Source: Vagococcus martis (GTDB taxonomy: Bacteria > Bacillota > Bacilli > Lactobacillales > Vagococcaceae). From it: DNA of 64,000 nucleotides. The stretch spans positions 186,001 to 250,000 of the forward strand of contig NZ_MVAB01000001.1 in assembly GCF_002026305.1 (NCBI RefSeq), given 5' to 3'. How positions within the stretch are numbered: the first letter of the stretch is position 1; every line of letters begins with the position of its first letter. Position numbers and translations under genes: made by a program. Shown here piece by piece: positions 36,193 to 47,103 of this stretch. The notes beneath the pieces are model-generated. The model was not told the origin of the DNA, ran no database searches, and saw only the letters and a program-made list of their open reading frames with translations.

Positions 36193-37335
36193 TTAATTGA
36201 CCTCCTTATATATCACCTGTCTGTCAGCCATAGGGACGTAAGTCAAACTCGTTGGTCCCATATATTTCGAACGAGGTCGCATTAAATTATTTTCATTCTG
36301 TTGCTCAAAAACATGTGCAATCCAACCTGAGACCCGACTCATTGCAAATATCAATGTAAACAAATCACTTTCAATGTCCAATGAATGATAAACTGTCGCC
36401 GAATAAAAATCCACATTTGGTATCAAACCTTTTTTCTCTCTAATAAATGCTTCGACTTCAAGAGATAATGTGTACCACTTTTCATCGTCAGTGCCTTTTG
36501 TTAATTCATATGCCATCTCTTTCAAATACTTTTGACGAGGGTCTACCGTTTTATAAACTCGATGACCAAATCCCATAATTTTCTCTTTAGAATCCAAGCG
36601 TTTTTGAAGATAAGCTTCTGTATCTCCATTTTCAGCAATTCCTTCTAGCATTTCAAATACCCGTTCATTTGCTCCGCCATGTAAAGAGCCTTTTAACGTG
36701 CCAATCCCTGTTGTAATACAAGAATACAAATCAGATAATGTTGAAGCACACACTCTTGTGGCGAATGTTGAGGCATTTAACTCATGATCAGCATGTAGGA
36801 CTAGTCCTTTATTCAATGCTTCGATTTGAACGTCAGTTGGTTCATTTCCTTCTAACATGTAAATAAAATTCCCTGCAAACGACAAATCACTTCTTGGGCT
36901 GATTGGGTCTAGTCCTCTTCTAAGTCTAGAAAAAGCGGCAATAATCGTTGGCATTTTACTTTGAATGTTGATGGCTTGCTCATAAGTTGCTTCTGGTGTA
37001 CTCACTTCTGCTTGGCGGTCAAATACACCTAATAACGAAACCGTGCTTCGTAAGACACTCATTGGGTGTAAATTTTGACGACATTGGATTTTTAATGACG
37101 CTTCAATCACATCAGAAATCGCCATATTTTGATTGAGCATTTCCGTAAAGGCCAATAACTCGTCTTCGTTTGGTAAACGTAAGTGCCATAATAAAAAAAT
37201 CGTCTCTTCAAACGAGGCGTTGTTATCCACTAACTCTTCAATACTATAACCAGCATAAGCTAACTCGTCATCAATGATTGAACTAATCCTCGTCTCACAA
37301 GCAAAGGTTCCTCTTAAACCAAATTCAATGGTCAT
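36193..37335 (-). CDS. citZ: Citrate synthase
   Basis: This 380-residue enzyme joins acetyl-CoA and oxaloacetate. The catalytic residues sit in [40 protein letters not shown] and DFYSATVYH. Length fits the small dimeric Gram-positive type. It is the middle gene of the operon (15 bases after acnA, three before icd). Together the three enzymes form the oxidative arm of the TCA cycle. Confidence 0.96.
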   Translation of the reverse strand: MTIEFGLRGTFACETRISSIIDDELAYAGYSIEELVDNNASFEETIFLLWHLRLPNEDELLAFTEMLNQNMAISDVIEASLKIQCRQNLHPMSVLRSTVSLLGVFDRQAEVSTPEATYEQAINIQSKMPTIIAAFSRLRRGLDPISPRSDLSFAGNFIYMLEGNEPTDVQIEALNKGLVLHADHELNASTFATRVCASTLSDLYSCITTGIGTLKGSLHGGANERVFEMLEGIAENGDTEAYLQKRLDSKEKIMGFGHRVYKTVDPRQKYLKEMAYELTKGTDDEKWYTLSLEVEAFIREKKGLIPNVDFYSATVYHSLDIESDLFTLIFAMSRVSGWIAHVFEQQNENNLMRPRSKYMGPTSLTYVPMADRQVIYKEVN

Positions 37336-37350
37336 ATAACCAACTCCTTT

Positions 37351-40047
37351 CTAAACACTAGCTGCTAATTTTTTTCGAATCACCATGGGTAAAATCCCTT
37401 GGTGTTTGTAATACTCAATATCAGATAGTGCATCAAACCGGACAATCGCTTTAAATCTCGTGATGTTGCCATCTGTATTTTTAGCATCAACCCAAACCTC
37501 TTGTCTTAGACCAACGTCATCAGGTAAATCAACCGAAAACTCTTCTTCTCCTGATAAGCCTAAGCTATCTGCGTCTTGTCCAGGTAAAAACTGCAATGGT
37601 AAAACTCCCATCATCACTAAATTAGAACGATGAATTCGTTCGTAACTCTTAGCAATGACCACTCGTACACCTAATAATCGAGACCCTTTAGCTGCCCAAT
37701 CTCGTGATGAGCCCATGCCATAATCGTCACCGGCTAAAATCACTAACCCTGTTTGATCTTTTTGATACTTCATCGCGGCATCATAAATAGATAGAACTTC
37801 TCCTGTAGGGAAATACGTTGTCACGCCACCTTCAGTCCCTGGGGCGATTTTGTTTCTAATTCTAATATTGCCAAACGTTCCACGCATCATAACTTCATGA
37901 TGCCCACGTCTTGAACCAAAAGAATTGAACGTTCTAGGAGTTAAACCATTTTCTTTTAAGTAAAGTCCTGCCGGTGAATGTCGATTAATGGAACCTGCCG
38001 GAGAGATATGGTCAGTTGTCACAGAGTCACCAAATTTTCCTAATACTCTTAATTCTGACAAATCACTTAAGGTATCTATTTCGAAAGTCATGCCATCAAA
38101 AAATGGTGGATTGGCAATATATGTTGAGCTTTCTTGCCACTCATACACCGAAGAATCATTTGTCGGAATCAAATTCCACTCATCATTTGCATTAAAAACA
38201 TCTGCATAGTATTCTTTGAATAATTCTGGTGTAACAAAATCTGAAATGTACTGATTAATCTCTTGTTGAGAAGGCCAAATATCTTTTAAATAAACCTCTT
38301 CTTGATTTTTTCCAATACCAATCGGTTCAGTTTTTAAATCTTTCGTCACTGTACCTGCTAGTGCATATGCAATAACAAGAGGCGGTGAGGCTAAATAATT
38401 AGCTTTTGTTAATGGATGAATACGTCCTTCAAAATTTCTGTTACCACTTAGAACAGATGCAACCAACACATCTTCTTTTTGAATAGCTTCTTCAATTTCA
38501 GTTTTTAATGGACCTGAATTTCCAATACATGTGGTACAGCCATACCCAACAACATCAAATCCTAATAATTCTAAATAAGGCATAAGGCCTGCATTTTCTA
38601 AGTATCCTGTTACGACTTTTGAACCAGGAGCCAACGACGTTTTAACTGTTGGGCGCACGTTTAATCCTTTTTCAACAGCCTTTTTAGCCAATAATCCTGC
38701 CGCTAACATCACGTAGGGATTAGATGTATTTGTGCAACTTGTAATCGCAGCAATCACCACATCACCAGTCTTAATTTCTTCTTGTTTTCCTTCTGCTAAA
38801 ACTGGACTAACTTTTTTAAACTCTTCTTTATCTAAACCAAAACCTAGATTTCCTTCTGGGGATGTAACAGATTCAATAAAGTTTTGCTTCATTTGAGAGA
38901 GAGGAACTAAATCTTGAGGTCGTTTTGGACCAGCCAGATTTGATTCTATTGAAGATAAATCAATTTCAATCACATCAGTGTATTCAACCTGAGTGTCATC
39001 TTCAAAAAAGAGATGATTCATTTTTAAATAGTTTTCTGTTAGCTCAATATGTTTTTTATCGCGACCAGTTAATCGCATATAGTTTAATGTTTCATCATCT
39101 ACTGGGAAAAAACCACATGTTGCGCCATTTTCAGGTGACATGTTCGCAATGGTTGCTCGGTCTGCTAATGTCAGATTTTTAACACCACCGCCGAAGAATT
39201 CAACAAATTTTCCAACAACTTGTTTTTCTCTTAGGACTTTTGTCACTTTTAACGCTAAGTCCGTAGCTGTTGCACCTAAATCTAGTTGACCCGTTAACTT
39301 GACGCCAATTACTTCTGGCATCGGGAAAAATGATGGTTCACCAAGCATTGAGGCTTCCGCTTCTATCCCACCAACACCCCAACCAAGTACGCCTAACGCA
39401 TTAACCATTGGCGTGTGTGAGTCTGTTCCAAATACTGTGTCTGGAAATAAATACGTTTTACCTGACACTTTTTTTTGTGAGACCACATCAGCTAAATATT
39501 CAATATTCACCTGGTGAACAATACCCGTTGCAGGTGGCACTACTCGGTAATTATCAAATGCTGTTTGAGCCCATTTTAAAAATTCATAACGTTCTTTATT
39601 TCGTTCAAATTCAAGTTTTGAGTTAATTGCCAATGCTTGCTCTGAAGCATACGCATCAACCTGAACAGAATGGTCAATGACTAAATCGACTGGCACTTCT
39701 GGATTAATCATAGATGGATCACCACCAAGATTAACCACCGCTTCCCTCATCGAAGCTAAATCAACAATAGCTGGAACACCTGTAAAATCTTGTAGAATCA
39801 CACGGCTTGGTTTAAATGGAATCTCTCCCTTTTGCTTATTTGGTTGCCAATTAGCCAAAGAAATAACATGGTCTTCAGTAATGCCCAAACCATCCACTTG
39901 TCTAATTAAAGATTCCAATAAAACTCTGATTGAAAAAGGTGATTTTTTCACATCTTTTTTTAATAATTCACATAATTTACCAATATCATAATAAGAATAA
40001 GTCGTATCATTCATTCTTATTTCTTTTTCAATATCGTTAAGAAACAT
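37351..40047 (-). CDS. acnA: Aconitate hydratase
   Basis: This 898-residue [4Fe-4S] enzyme interconverts citrate and isocitrate. Cluster cysteines are in [11 protein letters not shown] and [14 protein letters not shown], and the swivel domain carries [16 protein letters not shown] and the [10 protein letters not shown] segment. It belongs to the AcnA/IRP1-like class, which can also bind RNA in some bacteria. The gene is first in the operon behind a strong promoter at 40084-40112. No truncation is seen. Confidence 0.96.
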   Translation of the reverse strand: MFLNDIEKEIRMNDTTYSYYDIGKLCELLKKDVKKSPFSIRVLLESLIRQVDGLGITEDHVISLANWQPNKQKGEIPFKPSRVILQDFTGVPAIVDLASMREAVVNLGGDPSMINPEVPVDLVIDHSVQVDAYASEQALAINSKLEFERNKERYEFLKWAQTAFDNYRVVPPATGIVHQVNIEYLADVVSQKKVSGKTYLFPDTVFGTDSHTPMVNALGVLGWGVGGIEAEASMLGEPSFFPMPEVIGVKLTGQLDLGATATDLALKVTKVLREKQVVGKFVEFFGGGVKNLTLADRATIANMSPENGATCGFFPVDDETLNYMRLTGRDKKHIELTENYLKMNHLFFEDDTQVEYTDVIEIDLSSIESNLAGPKRPQDLVPLSQMKQNFIESVTSPEGNLGFGLDKEEFKKVSPVLAEGKQEEIKTGDVVIAAITSCTNTSNPYVMLAAGLLAKKAVEKGLNVRPTVKTSLAPGSKVVTGYLENAGLMPYLELLGFDVVGYGCTTCIGNSGPLKTEIEEAIQKEDVLVASVLSGNRNFEGRIHPLTKANYLASPPLVIAYALAGTVTKDLKTEPIGIGKNQEEVYLKDIWPSQQEINQYISDFVTPELFKEYYADVFNANDEWNLIPTNDSSVYEWQESSTYIANPPFFDGMTFEIDTLSDLSELRVLGKFGDSVTTDHISPAGSINRHSPAGLYLKENGLTPRTFNSFGSRRGHHEVMMRGTFGNIRIRNKIAPGTEGGVTTYFPTGEVLSIYDAAMKYQKDQTGLVILAGDDYGMGSSRDWAAKGSRLLGVRVVIAKSYERIHRSNLVMMGVLPLQFLPGQDADSLGLSGEEEFSVDLPDDVGLRQEVWVDAKNTDGNITRFKAIVRFDALSDIEYYKHQGILPMVIRKKLAASV

Positions 40048-40083
40048 AAGCTAACAACACCTTTCTAAAGAAATAATGATTGA

Positions 40084-40112
40084 ATTATATATCATTTTTT
40101 TCTAATTGTAAA
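40084..40112 (-). promoter_or_regulatory. acnA-citZ-icd promoter with flanking inverted arms
   Basis: Minus-strand TTTACA (40107-40112), 17-base spacer and perfect TATAAT (40084-40089). The arms ATATCATTTT (40089-40098) and AAAATGATAT (40133-40142) form a long-spaced palindrome over it, a possible operator. Confidence 0.75.
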
Positions 40113-40226
40113 TTAATTATATTTTAATCAATAAAATGATATAGATAAAAAATAACGAATTGTTTTGAAAAATGACTAAAAAACAAGCCAATTTTATTTA
40201 TGTTTAACACATACTATTTTAAAGCA

Positions 40227-40268
40227 CAAAAAAAGCTAGAACCCTTACTACACAAGGTTTCTAGCTTA
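40227..40268 (-). terminator. Terminator after rpmG
   Basis: Stem AAGCTAGAA-CCTT with AAGG-TTCTAGCTT, then a T-run on the minus strand. It separates rpmG from the acnA promoter region. Confidence 0.85.
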
Positions 40269-40280
40269 TAACAGAAAAAA

Positions 40281-40430
40281 TTATTTTGTTTCACGGTGTA
40301 ACGTCACTTTACGTTCACGTGGACAATATTTTTTAACTTCTAAACGTTCAGGATTGTTACGTTTGTTTTTGTTTGAAAGATAGTTTCTTTCTTTACATTC
40401 TGTACATTCTAAAGTAATATTTACGCGCAT
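40281..40430 (-). CDS. rpmG: 50S ribosomal protein L33
   Basis: This 49-residue protein begins [12 protein letters not shown] and ends LHRETK. The first zinc knuckle CTEC is intact, but the second reads YCPRERK and lacks the fourth cysteine of zinc-binding L33 proteins (CPRC). The sequence shows this directly; such variants exist among Lactobacillales. The start follows GGAGGG. The gene lies downstream of the PBP gene in the same direction, a known enterococcal arrangement. Confidence 0.93.
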   Translation of the reverse strand: MRVNITLECTECKERNYLSNKNKRNNPERLEVKKYCPRERKVTLHRETK

Positions 40431-40572
40431 TATTTTTCCCTCCGAAATAAATTAAGATATTCAAGTATCACTTGACACTTGAATATCATATCATGTTTTA
40501 TTTGAAATTTCTAGTCTTTTTCGCAAATTTGTTAAGGACTTCTACTTTACAGATTAGAATACGTTTTTAATT

Positions 40573-42690
40573 TTATTGTTTATTATACTCTTCGTTATAG
40601 GCATTAATAACTTCTTTTAGTATTAACCTATTTGTCGCCATGTCATCATCACTAATTTGAGGAATCATCACGCTAACTGCTACTTTTGGATCATTATATG
40701 GGGCATACCCAACAATGGTACTATTAATAACAGAAATTGTTTTATTCGTTTTGGAATCGACTGCAAAAGTTTCAGCTGTACCTGTTTTAGCAGCAATCGG
40801 AAGACTAGCACCCTGTAAAACAGTTCCTGTTCCCATTGACCCATTAACTACTTGATACATTCCTTCTTGAATAATCTCAAATTCGTTTTCTTTTCCTTCA
40901 ATCTTATTCATTACTTTTGGCTCGATCAACTCTTTTTCTTTTCCTAAATCACCATTATCGCCATTGCCATAAATACCTTTCACAACATGTGGCGCGTAAC
41001 GTGTACCACCATTTGCAATAGTAGACACATATTGAGCTAACTGCATTGGAGTATAGGCTTCATAGTTACCAAAAGATAAATCAAGAGCACTTGCCATAAT
41101 GCCTGGTAAGAAGTTTCCATTTTTATCTTTGTAATTTGTGTTTAACACACCCACCGATTCTTGTGGAATATCAATACCTGTTTTGGTACCAAGACCGAAT
41201 TCTTCATATGTTTTACGCAACTTATCAAACACACTAATATCCATTGGTAACGACATTCCTGGTGAGTACTCAACTCCCATCATTCCTAACGCAATCCGCA
41301 TCATATAAACATTTGAAGACACTTCAAGTGCTTGTTCAGTTGTCAAAGGTATAGAAGAATAGTGATTAAATAGTGATGATTTAGTTGTGCCATCACTAAA
41401 TACGAGTGGTTCGTCGACCATTGTTTGATTACCTTTTATGATACCATTCTCATATCCTGCCATAACAGTTGCTGCTTTAATTGACGAGCCTGGAACAAAC
41501 GCTTTATTAATTGTTCCAAGTGAATCATCAATTAATTCCCCTGTATCAGGGTCTTTACTTAATCCGACCATCGACAACACATCGCCATTATTCGGGTCTG
41601 TTACCACAACATATACCCCTGGTGAATAAGTTGCTTTCCCTGCTTGCTCCAATGACTCAAACTGACGCTTAGCAATTTCTTCCACTTTTCTTTGAAAATC
41701 TAAATTAATCGTTAGCATTAAGTTATCGCCTTTTTCACTTGCCTTAACTTCTGTTTTAGAAACTATTTTTTGATTTTTATCTGTCACGACTTCTGCCTGA
41801 CCTTTTTTACCTTTTAAAGTATCTTCATAAGATTTTTCTAGGTAACTTAGCCCAACACGATCATTTCGTTGATACCCTTTTTTAAGGTATTCATCAATCT
41901 CATCTTCTGGTAATCCTTGTTTTTCTGTTGAAACTGTTCCTAAAATCGAACGAATTTGGTCTTTTTCTGGATAATCTCTTTCCCAATCTGTTCCAGCTGA
42001 TAATCCTGAAATGGCTGCTGTATTTTCCCCTACCTTAGCAATTTCTTCGGGCGTGACATTATCATTTTTAATGGTCACTGGTTGTAAAGCTGCCGCTGAA
42101 TTGATTCGTTTAAAAACAGATGCTTCTTTCATTTGCTGTTCATCAAAGTTTATTTCATCATCTTTGACTTTATCCACTGTTTTTGCGTATAAATCACTAT
42201 TAGATAACTCTTGGCCATTAGAACTTACTTTATCACTAACGGTTAATCGTTTCTGGGCTTTTGCTAGGTTATCTGGATTAGCTAACCAATAATCTTTTTT
42301 ATCACGCTCAGTTAGTTTATCTGGCTCAATATCAATCAATTTAACGATGTCTTGACTTACTTTTCTAATATCATTTGCGTTCATTCCAGCAGATCGTGTA
42401 AAAAGAATTGCCTGTGTTGCTTTATTTCCGACTAAAATATTTCCTTTCGAGTCATAAATATATCCCCTAGGTGCATTCTCTTCTACTATTTTCTTTTGCC
42501 CACTTGCGACAATGTTTTTGTATTTTTCTTGATTTTTAATTTGCAAATCAGACAATTTTACTATTAACATTGTAAACAAAACAAACACAATAAAAAACAA
42601 AATATCTAGTCGAATTGGAACATGAGATTTTGTTTTCTTTGTTTGTTTATTTTTACTAGATAAAAATTTGCCCTTATTTCTTTGATTCAT
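40573..42690 (-). CDS. pbp2b: Class B penicillin-binding protein, PBP2b-type transpeptidase
   Basis: This 705-residue protein has a cytoplasmic basic tail, one membrane anchor (about 27-50), a dimerisation/pedestal region and a C-terminal transpeptidase domain. The SxxK nucleophile is Ser402 in PGSSIKAA, SxN is SSN in VSSNVYM, and KTG is in KTGTAETF. It cross-links peptidoglycan during elongation. Length and the neighbouring rpmG fit enterococcal PBP2b; the symbol is assigned on that basis. It has no SEDS partner (RodA) in the window. Confidence 0.9.
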   Translation of the reverse strand: MNQRNKGKFLSSKNKQTKKTKSHVPIRLDILFFIVFVLFTMLIVKLSDLQIKNQEKYKNIVASGQKKIVEENAPRGYIYDSKGNILVGNKATQAILFTRSAGMNANDIRKVSQDIVKLIDIEPDKLTERDKKDYWLANPDNLAKAQKRLTVSDKVSSNGQELSNSDLYAKTVDKVKDDEINFDEQQMKEASVFKRINSAAALQPVTIKNDNVTPEEIAKVGENTAAISGLSAGTDWERDYPEKDQIRSILGTVSTEKQGLPEDEIDEYLKKGYQRNDRVGLSYLEKSYEDTLKGKKGQAEVVTDKNQKIVSKTEVKASEKGDNLMLTINLDFQRKVEEIAKRQFESLEQAGKATYSPGVYVVVTDPNNGDVLSMVGLSKDPDTGELIDDSLGTINKAFVPGSSIKAATVMAGYENGIIKGNQTMVDEPLVFSDGTTKSSLFNHYSSIPLTTEQALEVSSNVYMMRIALGMMGVEYSPGMSLPMDISVFDKLRKTYEEFGLGTKTGIDIPQESVGVLNTNYKDKNGNFLPGIMASALDLSFGNYEAYTPMQLAQYVSTIANGGTRYAPHVVKGIYGNGDNGDLGKEKELIEPKVMNKIEGKENEFEIIQEGMYQVVNGSMGTGTVLQGASLPIAAKTGTAETFAVDSKTNKTISVINSTIVGYAPYNDPKVAVSVMIPQISDDDMATNRLILKEVINAYNEEYNKQ

Positions 42691-42833
42691 TCATTAATTC
42701 TCCTCATTAATGAAAGTATTAAAATACTCCATTATTGTCTAATCATGTCATAAAGTATCTCATTTGTTAATCTATTTTTCAATAAAAAATAGACGACTTG
42801 ATATTTTTTTAATATTTACTCAATGATCTAACT

Positions 42834-42870
42834 AAAAAGACTGTGAACTCATATATTCTACAGTCTTTTT
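42834..42870 (-). terminator. Terminator after folA
   Basis: Arms AAAAAGACTGT and ACAGTCTTTTT with a partial extension into the loop; T-run on the minus strand. Confidence 0.85.
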
Positions 42871-42874
42871 ATCA

Positions 42875-43369
42875 TCATTTTTGGTGGCGTTGGTATGTCT
42901 CAAAATCATGTGGATATGGATTATCATCGTTAACAGAGCCTTCGCTGGTACTAACAATATTCCACTCTCCCCAATCAATATAAGGAAAATAAGTATCTCC
43001 TTCAAATGTCGATTGAATCAACGTACGATATAATACATCAGTGTAAGGCAAGAATGTTTTATAAATCTCACCACCACCAGTGATAAAAGTAATCCCATCA
43101 AATTCTTCGGCATATTTCAATACATCATCTACCGAATGCATGACAATCGCACCATTTCCATCATAAGTTTGGTCTGATGTTAACACAATGGTTTGACGAT
43201 TAGGTAATAGATTTTTACCCATTCCTTCAAACGTTTTACGTCCCATAACGATTGTGTTGTTTTCTGTCATTTGTTTGAAAAATTGTAAGTCATCTGGCAA
43301 ATACCAGGGTAGTTTGTCATCTTTCCCAATTAATCCATTTTCATCTTGAGCCCATATTGCTGCTATCAT
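42875..43369 (-). CDS. folA: Dihydrofolate reductase
   Basis: This 164-residue enzyme reduces dihydrofolate with NADPH. IWAQDENGLIGKDDKLPWYLPDDLQFF at the start carries the substrate-binding Asp/Glu and Trp, and GRKTFEGM and FITGGGEIYK are the cofactor motifs. It is the target of trimethoprim. It follows thyA by 27 bases, coupling regeneration of folate with thymidylate synthesis. Confidence 0.96.
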   Translation of the reverse strand: MIAAIWAQDENGLIGKDDKLPWYLPDDLQFFKQMTENNTIVMGRKTFEGMGKNLLPNRQTIVLTSDQTYDGNGAIVMHSVDDVLKYAEEFDGITFITGGGEIYKTFLPYTDVLYRTLIQSTFEGDTYFPYIDWGEWNIVSTSEGSVNDDNPYPHDFETYQRHQK

Positions 43370-43396
43370 ATTTCTTTATTTCCTCCCAAATTTCCC

Positions 43397-44344
43397 CTAC
43401 ACCGCAATGGGTGCCTTTATACTTGGATGTGGCTGATACCCTTCAATCTTGATGTCATCCATGTCAAAATCAAACACTGATTTTTTTTCTTTATTTAACC
43501 AAAGTGTTGGTAACTCTCGTTGTTGTCTTGAAAGTTGTTCTGTCATTTGCTCTATATGATTACTGTACAGATGGGCATCCCCTAATGTGTGAACAAACTC
43601 TCCCACTTCAAGATTTGTTTCATGTGCAATTAAATGGGTTAATAAAGCATAACTTGCAATATTAAACGGAACACCTAAAAAGACGTCTGCACTACGTTGA
43701 TACAATTGACAACTTAATTTTCCATCTGCTACATAAAATTGGAATAAAGTATGACAAGGTGGCAAAGCCATTGATGGCACGTCTTCTGGATTCCACGCTG
43801 AGACAATCAAACGTCTTGAGTCAGGCGTGGTACGAATCATGTCGATGACATCTCTTAATTGATCAATTGTATCACCTGTTGATGTTTTCCATCGTCGCCA
43901 TTGAGAGCCATAAATATTTCCCAACTCGCCATATTTTTTGGCAAATTCATCGTCATGTAATATGTTTTCGATAAACAGGGTCATCTCTTTTTGATAAACC
44001 TCATTAAACGCGTCATCCACTAAACAACGACGGCCAAAGTCGGTCATATCAGGTCCTTTGTAGTCTTCACTTTTGACATATCTCTCAAAAGCCCATTCAT
44101 CCCAAATATGATTATTATTTTCTAAAAGGTATTTGATGTTAGTATCACCTTTTAAAAACCATAATAGTTCACTTTTTACTAGTGAGAATGGCACACGTTT
44201 TGTTGTGAGTAAGGGAAATCCTTTACTTAAATCAAAACGCATTTGATACCCAAAAAGACTTTTGGTTCCAGTACCAGTTCGATCAGTTTTTTCGTGTCCT
44301 CTTGCTAATATATCTCGACCTAATGCTAAATATGATTCTTCCAT
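43397..44344 (-). CDS. thyA: Thymidylate synthase
   Basis: This 315-residue enzyme methylates dUMP using methylene-tetrahydrofolate. The catalytic cysteine lies in [12 protein letters not shown], and the dUMP-binding [19 protein letters not shown] and folate-binding HLYSNH motifs are present. The protein is about 50 residues longer than E. coli ThyA because of an insertion in the small domain (about 90-140), as in Lactobacillus ThyA. It sits between the ABC-F gene and folA. Confidence 0.96.
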   Translation of the reverse strand: MEESYLALGRDILARGHEKTDRTGTGTKSLFGYQMRFDLSKGFPLLTTKRVPFSLVKSELLWFLKGDTNIKYLLENNNHIWDEWAFERYVKSEDYKGPDMTDFGRRCLVDDAFNEVYQKEMTLFIENILHDDEFAKKYGELGNIYGSQWRRWKTSTGDTIDQLRDVIDMIRTTPDSRRLIVSAWNPEDVPSMALPPCHTLFQFYVADGKLSCQLYQRSADVFLGVPFNIASYALLTHLIAHETNLEVGEFVHTLGDAHLYSNHIEQMTEQLSRQQRELPTLWLNKEKKSVFDFDMDDIKIEGYQPHPSIKAPIAV

Positions 44345-44367
44345 AATAACCCCTCAAAAATAATCTA

Positions 44368-46257
44368 TTAATCGACAAACTCGCTAAGGTATTCCCAGCG
44401 TTCTAATTTTTCTTCTAACGTCTGTTCAGTAGCTGTTAGTGTGGCTTGCAATTCCTGTAATTTTACCGCGTCACTGCTATTGTCTAACATTTGTGTGTTT
44501 AACGTTTCAATCGTTTCTTCTAACGTTGCGATGTCTTCTTCAATGGTTTCCCATTCAATTTTTTCTTTATAAGTTAATTTCTTTTTCTCAGAGTCGTCTG
44601 CAATGGGTGTGTCAATTTTTTTGTTACGAACTGACTTCACTTTTTCATTGGATGCATTTTGATCAACTCGCTCAACGTAATCACTCATTGACCCAAAAAA
44701 GGTCGTCATATTTCCTTGACCATTGAAAATTAATAACTTATCCATCGTTTTATCAAGGAAGTATCTATCATGGCTGACTGCAATGACAGCACCCTGAAAA
44801 TCGGCTAAGTAATCTTCTAAGATAGTCAACGTCTCGACATCTAAATCATTTGTTGGTTCATCTAATAATAACACATTTGGCTGCTGAATTAAAATACTCA
44901 AAAGATACAACCGACGTTTCTCTCCACCAGAAAGTTTACTTATGAGTGTCCCATGCACTTGTCTTGGAAATAGAAATCTCTCAAGCATCTCGGTCACGCT
45001 GATGACAGAACCGTCTTGCTGTTTCACTTCCTCAGCAATTTCTTGTAAAAACGAAATAATTCGTTTACTCTCGTCAAGATTGTCGTTTGTTTGAGTATAA
45101 TAACCAATATTTACAGTTTCACCTAACTCAACTACCCCACTATCAAGTGGAATTCGTCCGGCAATAATGTTTAATAAAGTTGATTTTCCTGAACCATTTG
45201 CCCCAGTAATCCCCAGACGTTCATTGGCTTGAACTAATAATTCAAAGTCTTTTAATATAATATTTTGATTGATTGTATAGTTAGCGTGCTCAATTTCAAT
45301 GACTTTTTTACCAAGTCGTTTTGTTCCAGCTGAAAATTCCAGACTTCCTTTATCACTTGAGCCAATTACTTTATCTTTTAAATCATGGAACCGATTAATT
45401 CTAGCTTGTTGTTTGGTTCCACGTGCTTTAACCCCAGCACGCATCCAAGCCAATTCTTGTTTAAATAATTGCTTATTTTTATGCAGACTTTTTTTCTCAT
45501 TTTCTTCTCGTTCTGCACGTTGTAATAAGTAAGATTGATAATTACCTATGTACTCATATAATTTTCCATCAGATAACTCAAAAATACGATTTGTTACACG
45601 ATCTAAAAAGTAACGGTCATGCGTAATCACGATAAGCGCGCCTTGATAGTGTGTTAAATAATCCTCTAACCATTGGATTGTTTGATAATCCAAGTGGTTG
45701 GTGGGTTCATCTAAAAGAAGTAAATCAGGTGATTGGATTAAGACTTGTGCCAATCCTAAACGTTTTTGTTGCCCACCTGAGAGTTCTGATACTTTTTTAT
45801 CTAAAAATAAAATGCCTAATTTATTTAAAATAGTTTTTGCACTTGTTTCAGCTAACCACGCATCTTCTTTATTCATGGCTTCTTCTGCTTTTTCGTAAGC
45901 TTTTTGCACTGCCGGATTCTCACCATCTTGCGCTAAATCAACCAAGGCTTTTTCGTAAGCATGAATAGCTTTCATCACTGGTGTATCATCTTCAAATACT
46001 GCATCTAATACAGAAATATCTTCTGAAAAAACAGTATCTTGTGATAAATAACCAATTTTATAATCATTTGGATAATCAATTGACCCTTTTTCTGAATGAT
46101 CTTTTCCTGATAATATCTTCATCAATGTCGATTTACCCGTTCCATTGATCCCAATTAACCCAATACGATCTTTTTCTTTAATCAAAAAAGAAACGTCATT
46201 CAATAATTGCTTAGTTCCATAATTTTTATCTAAATTATCTGCTCGTAACAGCTTCAT
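44368..46257 (-). CDS. ABC-F family ATPase (Uup/YdiF-like)
   Basis: This 629-residue protein has two ABC cassettes in one chain, with no membrane segments. Walker A is GINGTGKST and GANGSGKST, signatures are LSGGQQKR and LSGGEKRR, and Walker B LLLLDEPTNHLD and LLLDEPTNDLD. The inter-domain linker is basic, and the C-terminal coiled coil (about 555-629) is typical of Uup-type ABC-F proteins. These act on ribosomes or DNA, not in transport. The start at 46257 is favoured over one six codons upstream by the GGGTGAT site. It is 23 bases before thyA. Confidence 0.9.
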   Translation of the reverse strand: MKLLRADNLDKNYGTKQLLNDVSFLIKEKDRIGLIGINGTGKSTLMKILSGKDHSEKGSIDYPNDYKIGYLSQDTVFSEDISVLDAVFEDDTPVMKAIHAYEKALVDLAQDGENPAVQKAYEKAEEAMNKEDAWLAETSAKTILNKLGILFLDKKVSELSGGQQKRLGLAQVLIQSPDLLLLDEPTNHLDYQTIQWLEDYLTHYQGALIVITHDRYFLDRVTNRIFELSDGKLYEYIGNYQSYLLQRAEREENEKKSLHKNKQLFKQELAWMRAGVKARGTKQQARINRFHDLKDKVIGSSDKGSLEFSAGTKRLGKKVIEIEHANYTINQNIILKDFELLVQANERLGITGANGSGKSTLLNIIAGRIPLDSGVVELGETVNIGYYTQTNDNLDESKRIISFLQEIAEEVKQQDGSVISVTEMLERFLFPRQVHGTLISKLSGGEKRRLYLLSILIQQPNVLLLDEPTNDLDVETLTILEDYLADFQGAVIAVSHDRYFLDKTMDKLLIFNGQGNMTTFFGSMSDYVERVDQNASNEKVKSVRNKKIDTPIADDSEKKKLTYKEKIEWETIEEDIATLEETIETLNTQMLDNSSDAVKLQELQATLTATEQTLEEKLERWEYLSEFVD

Positions 46258-46362
46258 TTGATCACCCATCTTCATTTAATCCTAACTAGTTTATCAGATT
46301 TATCTTACCTCCACAAGTTGACAACACTTACTCAACTGTTTTATCTACCATAAGTATATAGA

Positions 46363-46406
46363 AAAAACATCTCATAGAAAGTTTTTTCACTTTCTACGAG
46401 ATGTTA
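46363..46406 (-). terminator. Terminator after hpf
   Basis: Seventeen-base arms (AACATCTCGTAGAAAGT with ACTTTCTATGAGATGTT, one wobble) around a six-base A-rich loop, then six T on the minus strand. Among the longest stems in the window. Confidence 0.9.
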
Positions 46407-46417
46407 TCTTATATTTT

Positions 46418-46972
46418 TTAGTTTGTTTCAATTAAGCCATATTTGCCATCTTTACGTTTGTAAACGATGCTTGTTCCATTTGTTTCAGCATCTTCAAAAA
46501 TAAAGAAGTTGTGACCTAACATGTTCATTTGTAATACAGCTTCTTCGCTATCCATAGGTTTTAATGATAAACGTTTTGTACGAACAATTTCTAAACTTGG
46601 TTCGTCCATTTTTTCTGTAGAATCACTCGGAGCAAATACTAATTCTTTTGTTACATCTAAAGCTGTTTCTCTTGATTTACGGTTAATTTTTGTTTTATAC
46701 TTTCTAATTTGTCGTTCTAATTTATCGACAACTAAATCAATACTTCCATATAAATCTGGAGAGGTTTCTTCAGCTCTTAATACAAGATATGGTAATGGAA
46801 TCGTTACTTCCACTTTAGCATTTTTATCAGAATAAACTTTTAAATTCACATGTGCTGTTGATTCAGGCACATTTGTAAAATATTTTTCTAATTTGCCAAT
46901 TTTTTTCTCTACATATTCTCTTATGGCTTGAGTAACTTCAATGTTCTCGCCTCTTACATTGTATCTAAACAT
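46418..46972 (-). CDS. hpf: Ribosome hibernation promoting factor, long form
   Basis: This 184-residue protein has an N-terminal S30AE domain (1-100, MFRYNVRGENIEVTQAIREYVEKKIGKL) that blocks the decoding centre, a linker, and a C-terminal dimerisation domain (about 128-184, ending GKYGLIETN). It joins ribosomes as 100S dimers in stationary phase. The start at 46972 has AAAGGGG eight bases before it; six in-frame codons lie upstream. It has a consensus sigma-A promoter. Confidence 0.95.
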   Translation of the reverse strand: MFRYNVRGENIEVTQAIREYVEKKIGKLEKYFTNVPESTAHVNLKVYSDKNAKVEVTIPLPYLVLRAEETSPDLYGSIDLVVDKLERQIRKYKTKINRKSRETALDVTKELVFAPSDSTEKMDEPSLEIVRTKRLSLKPMDSEEAVLQMNMLGHNFFIFEDAETNGTSIVYKRKDGKYGLIETN

Positions 46973-47046
46973 AACTATTACCCCTTTCATCTATCACTAA
47001 AACTAGAAAAATAAGGTTTTTTAATTCCCTTCATCTTTCTATCTCT

Positions 47047-47075
47047 ATTATATCTAACTTATCATAAAATGACAA
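47047..47075 (-). promoter_or_regulatory. hpf promoter
   Basis: Minus-strand TTGTCA, a 17-base spacer and a perfect TATAAT about 75 bases before the hpf start codon. Confidence 0.8.
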
Positions 47076-47103
47076 ATACTTTGATAGAGAACGCTTTATT
47101 ATA

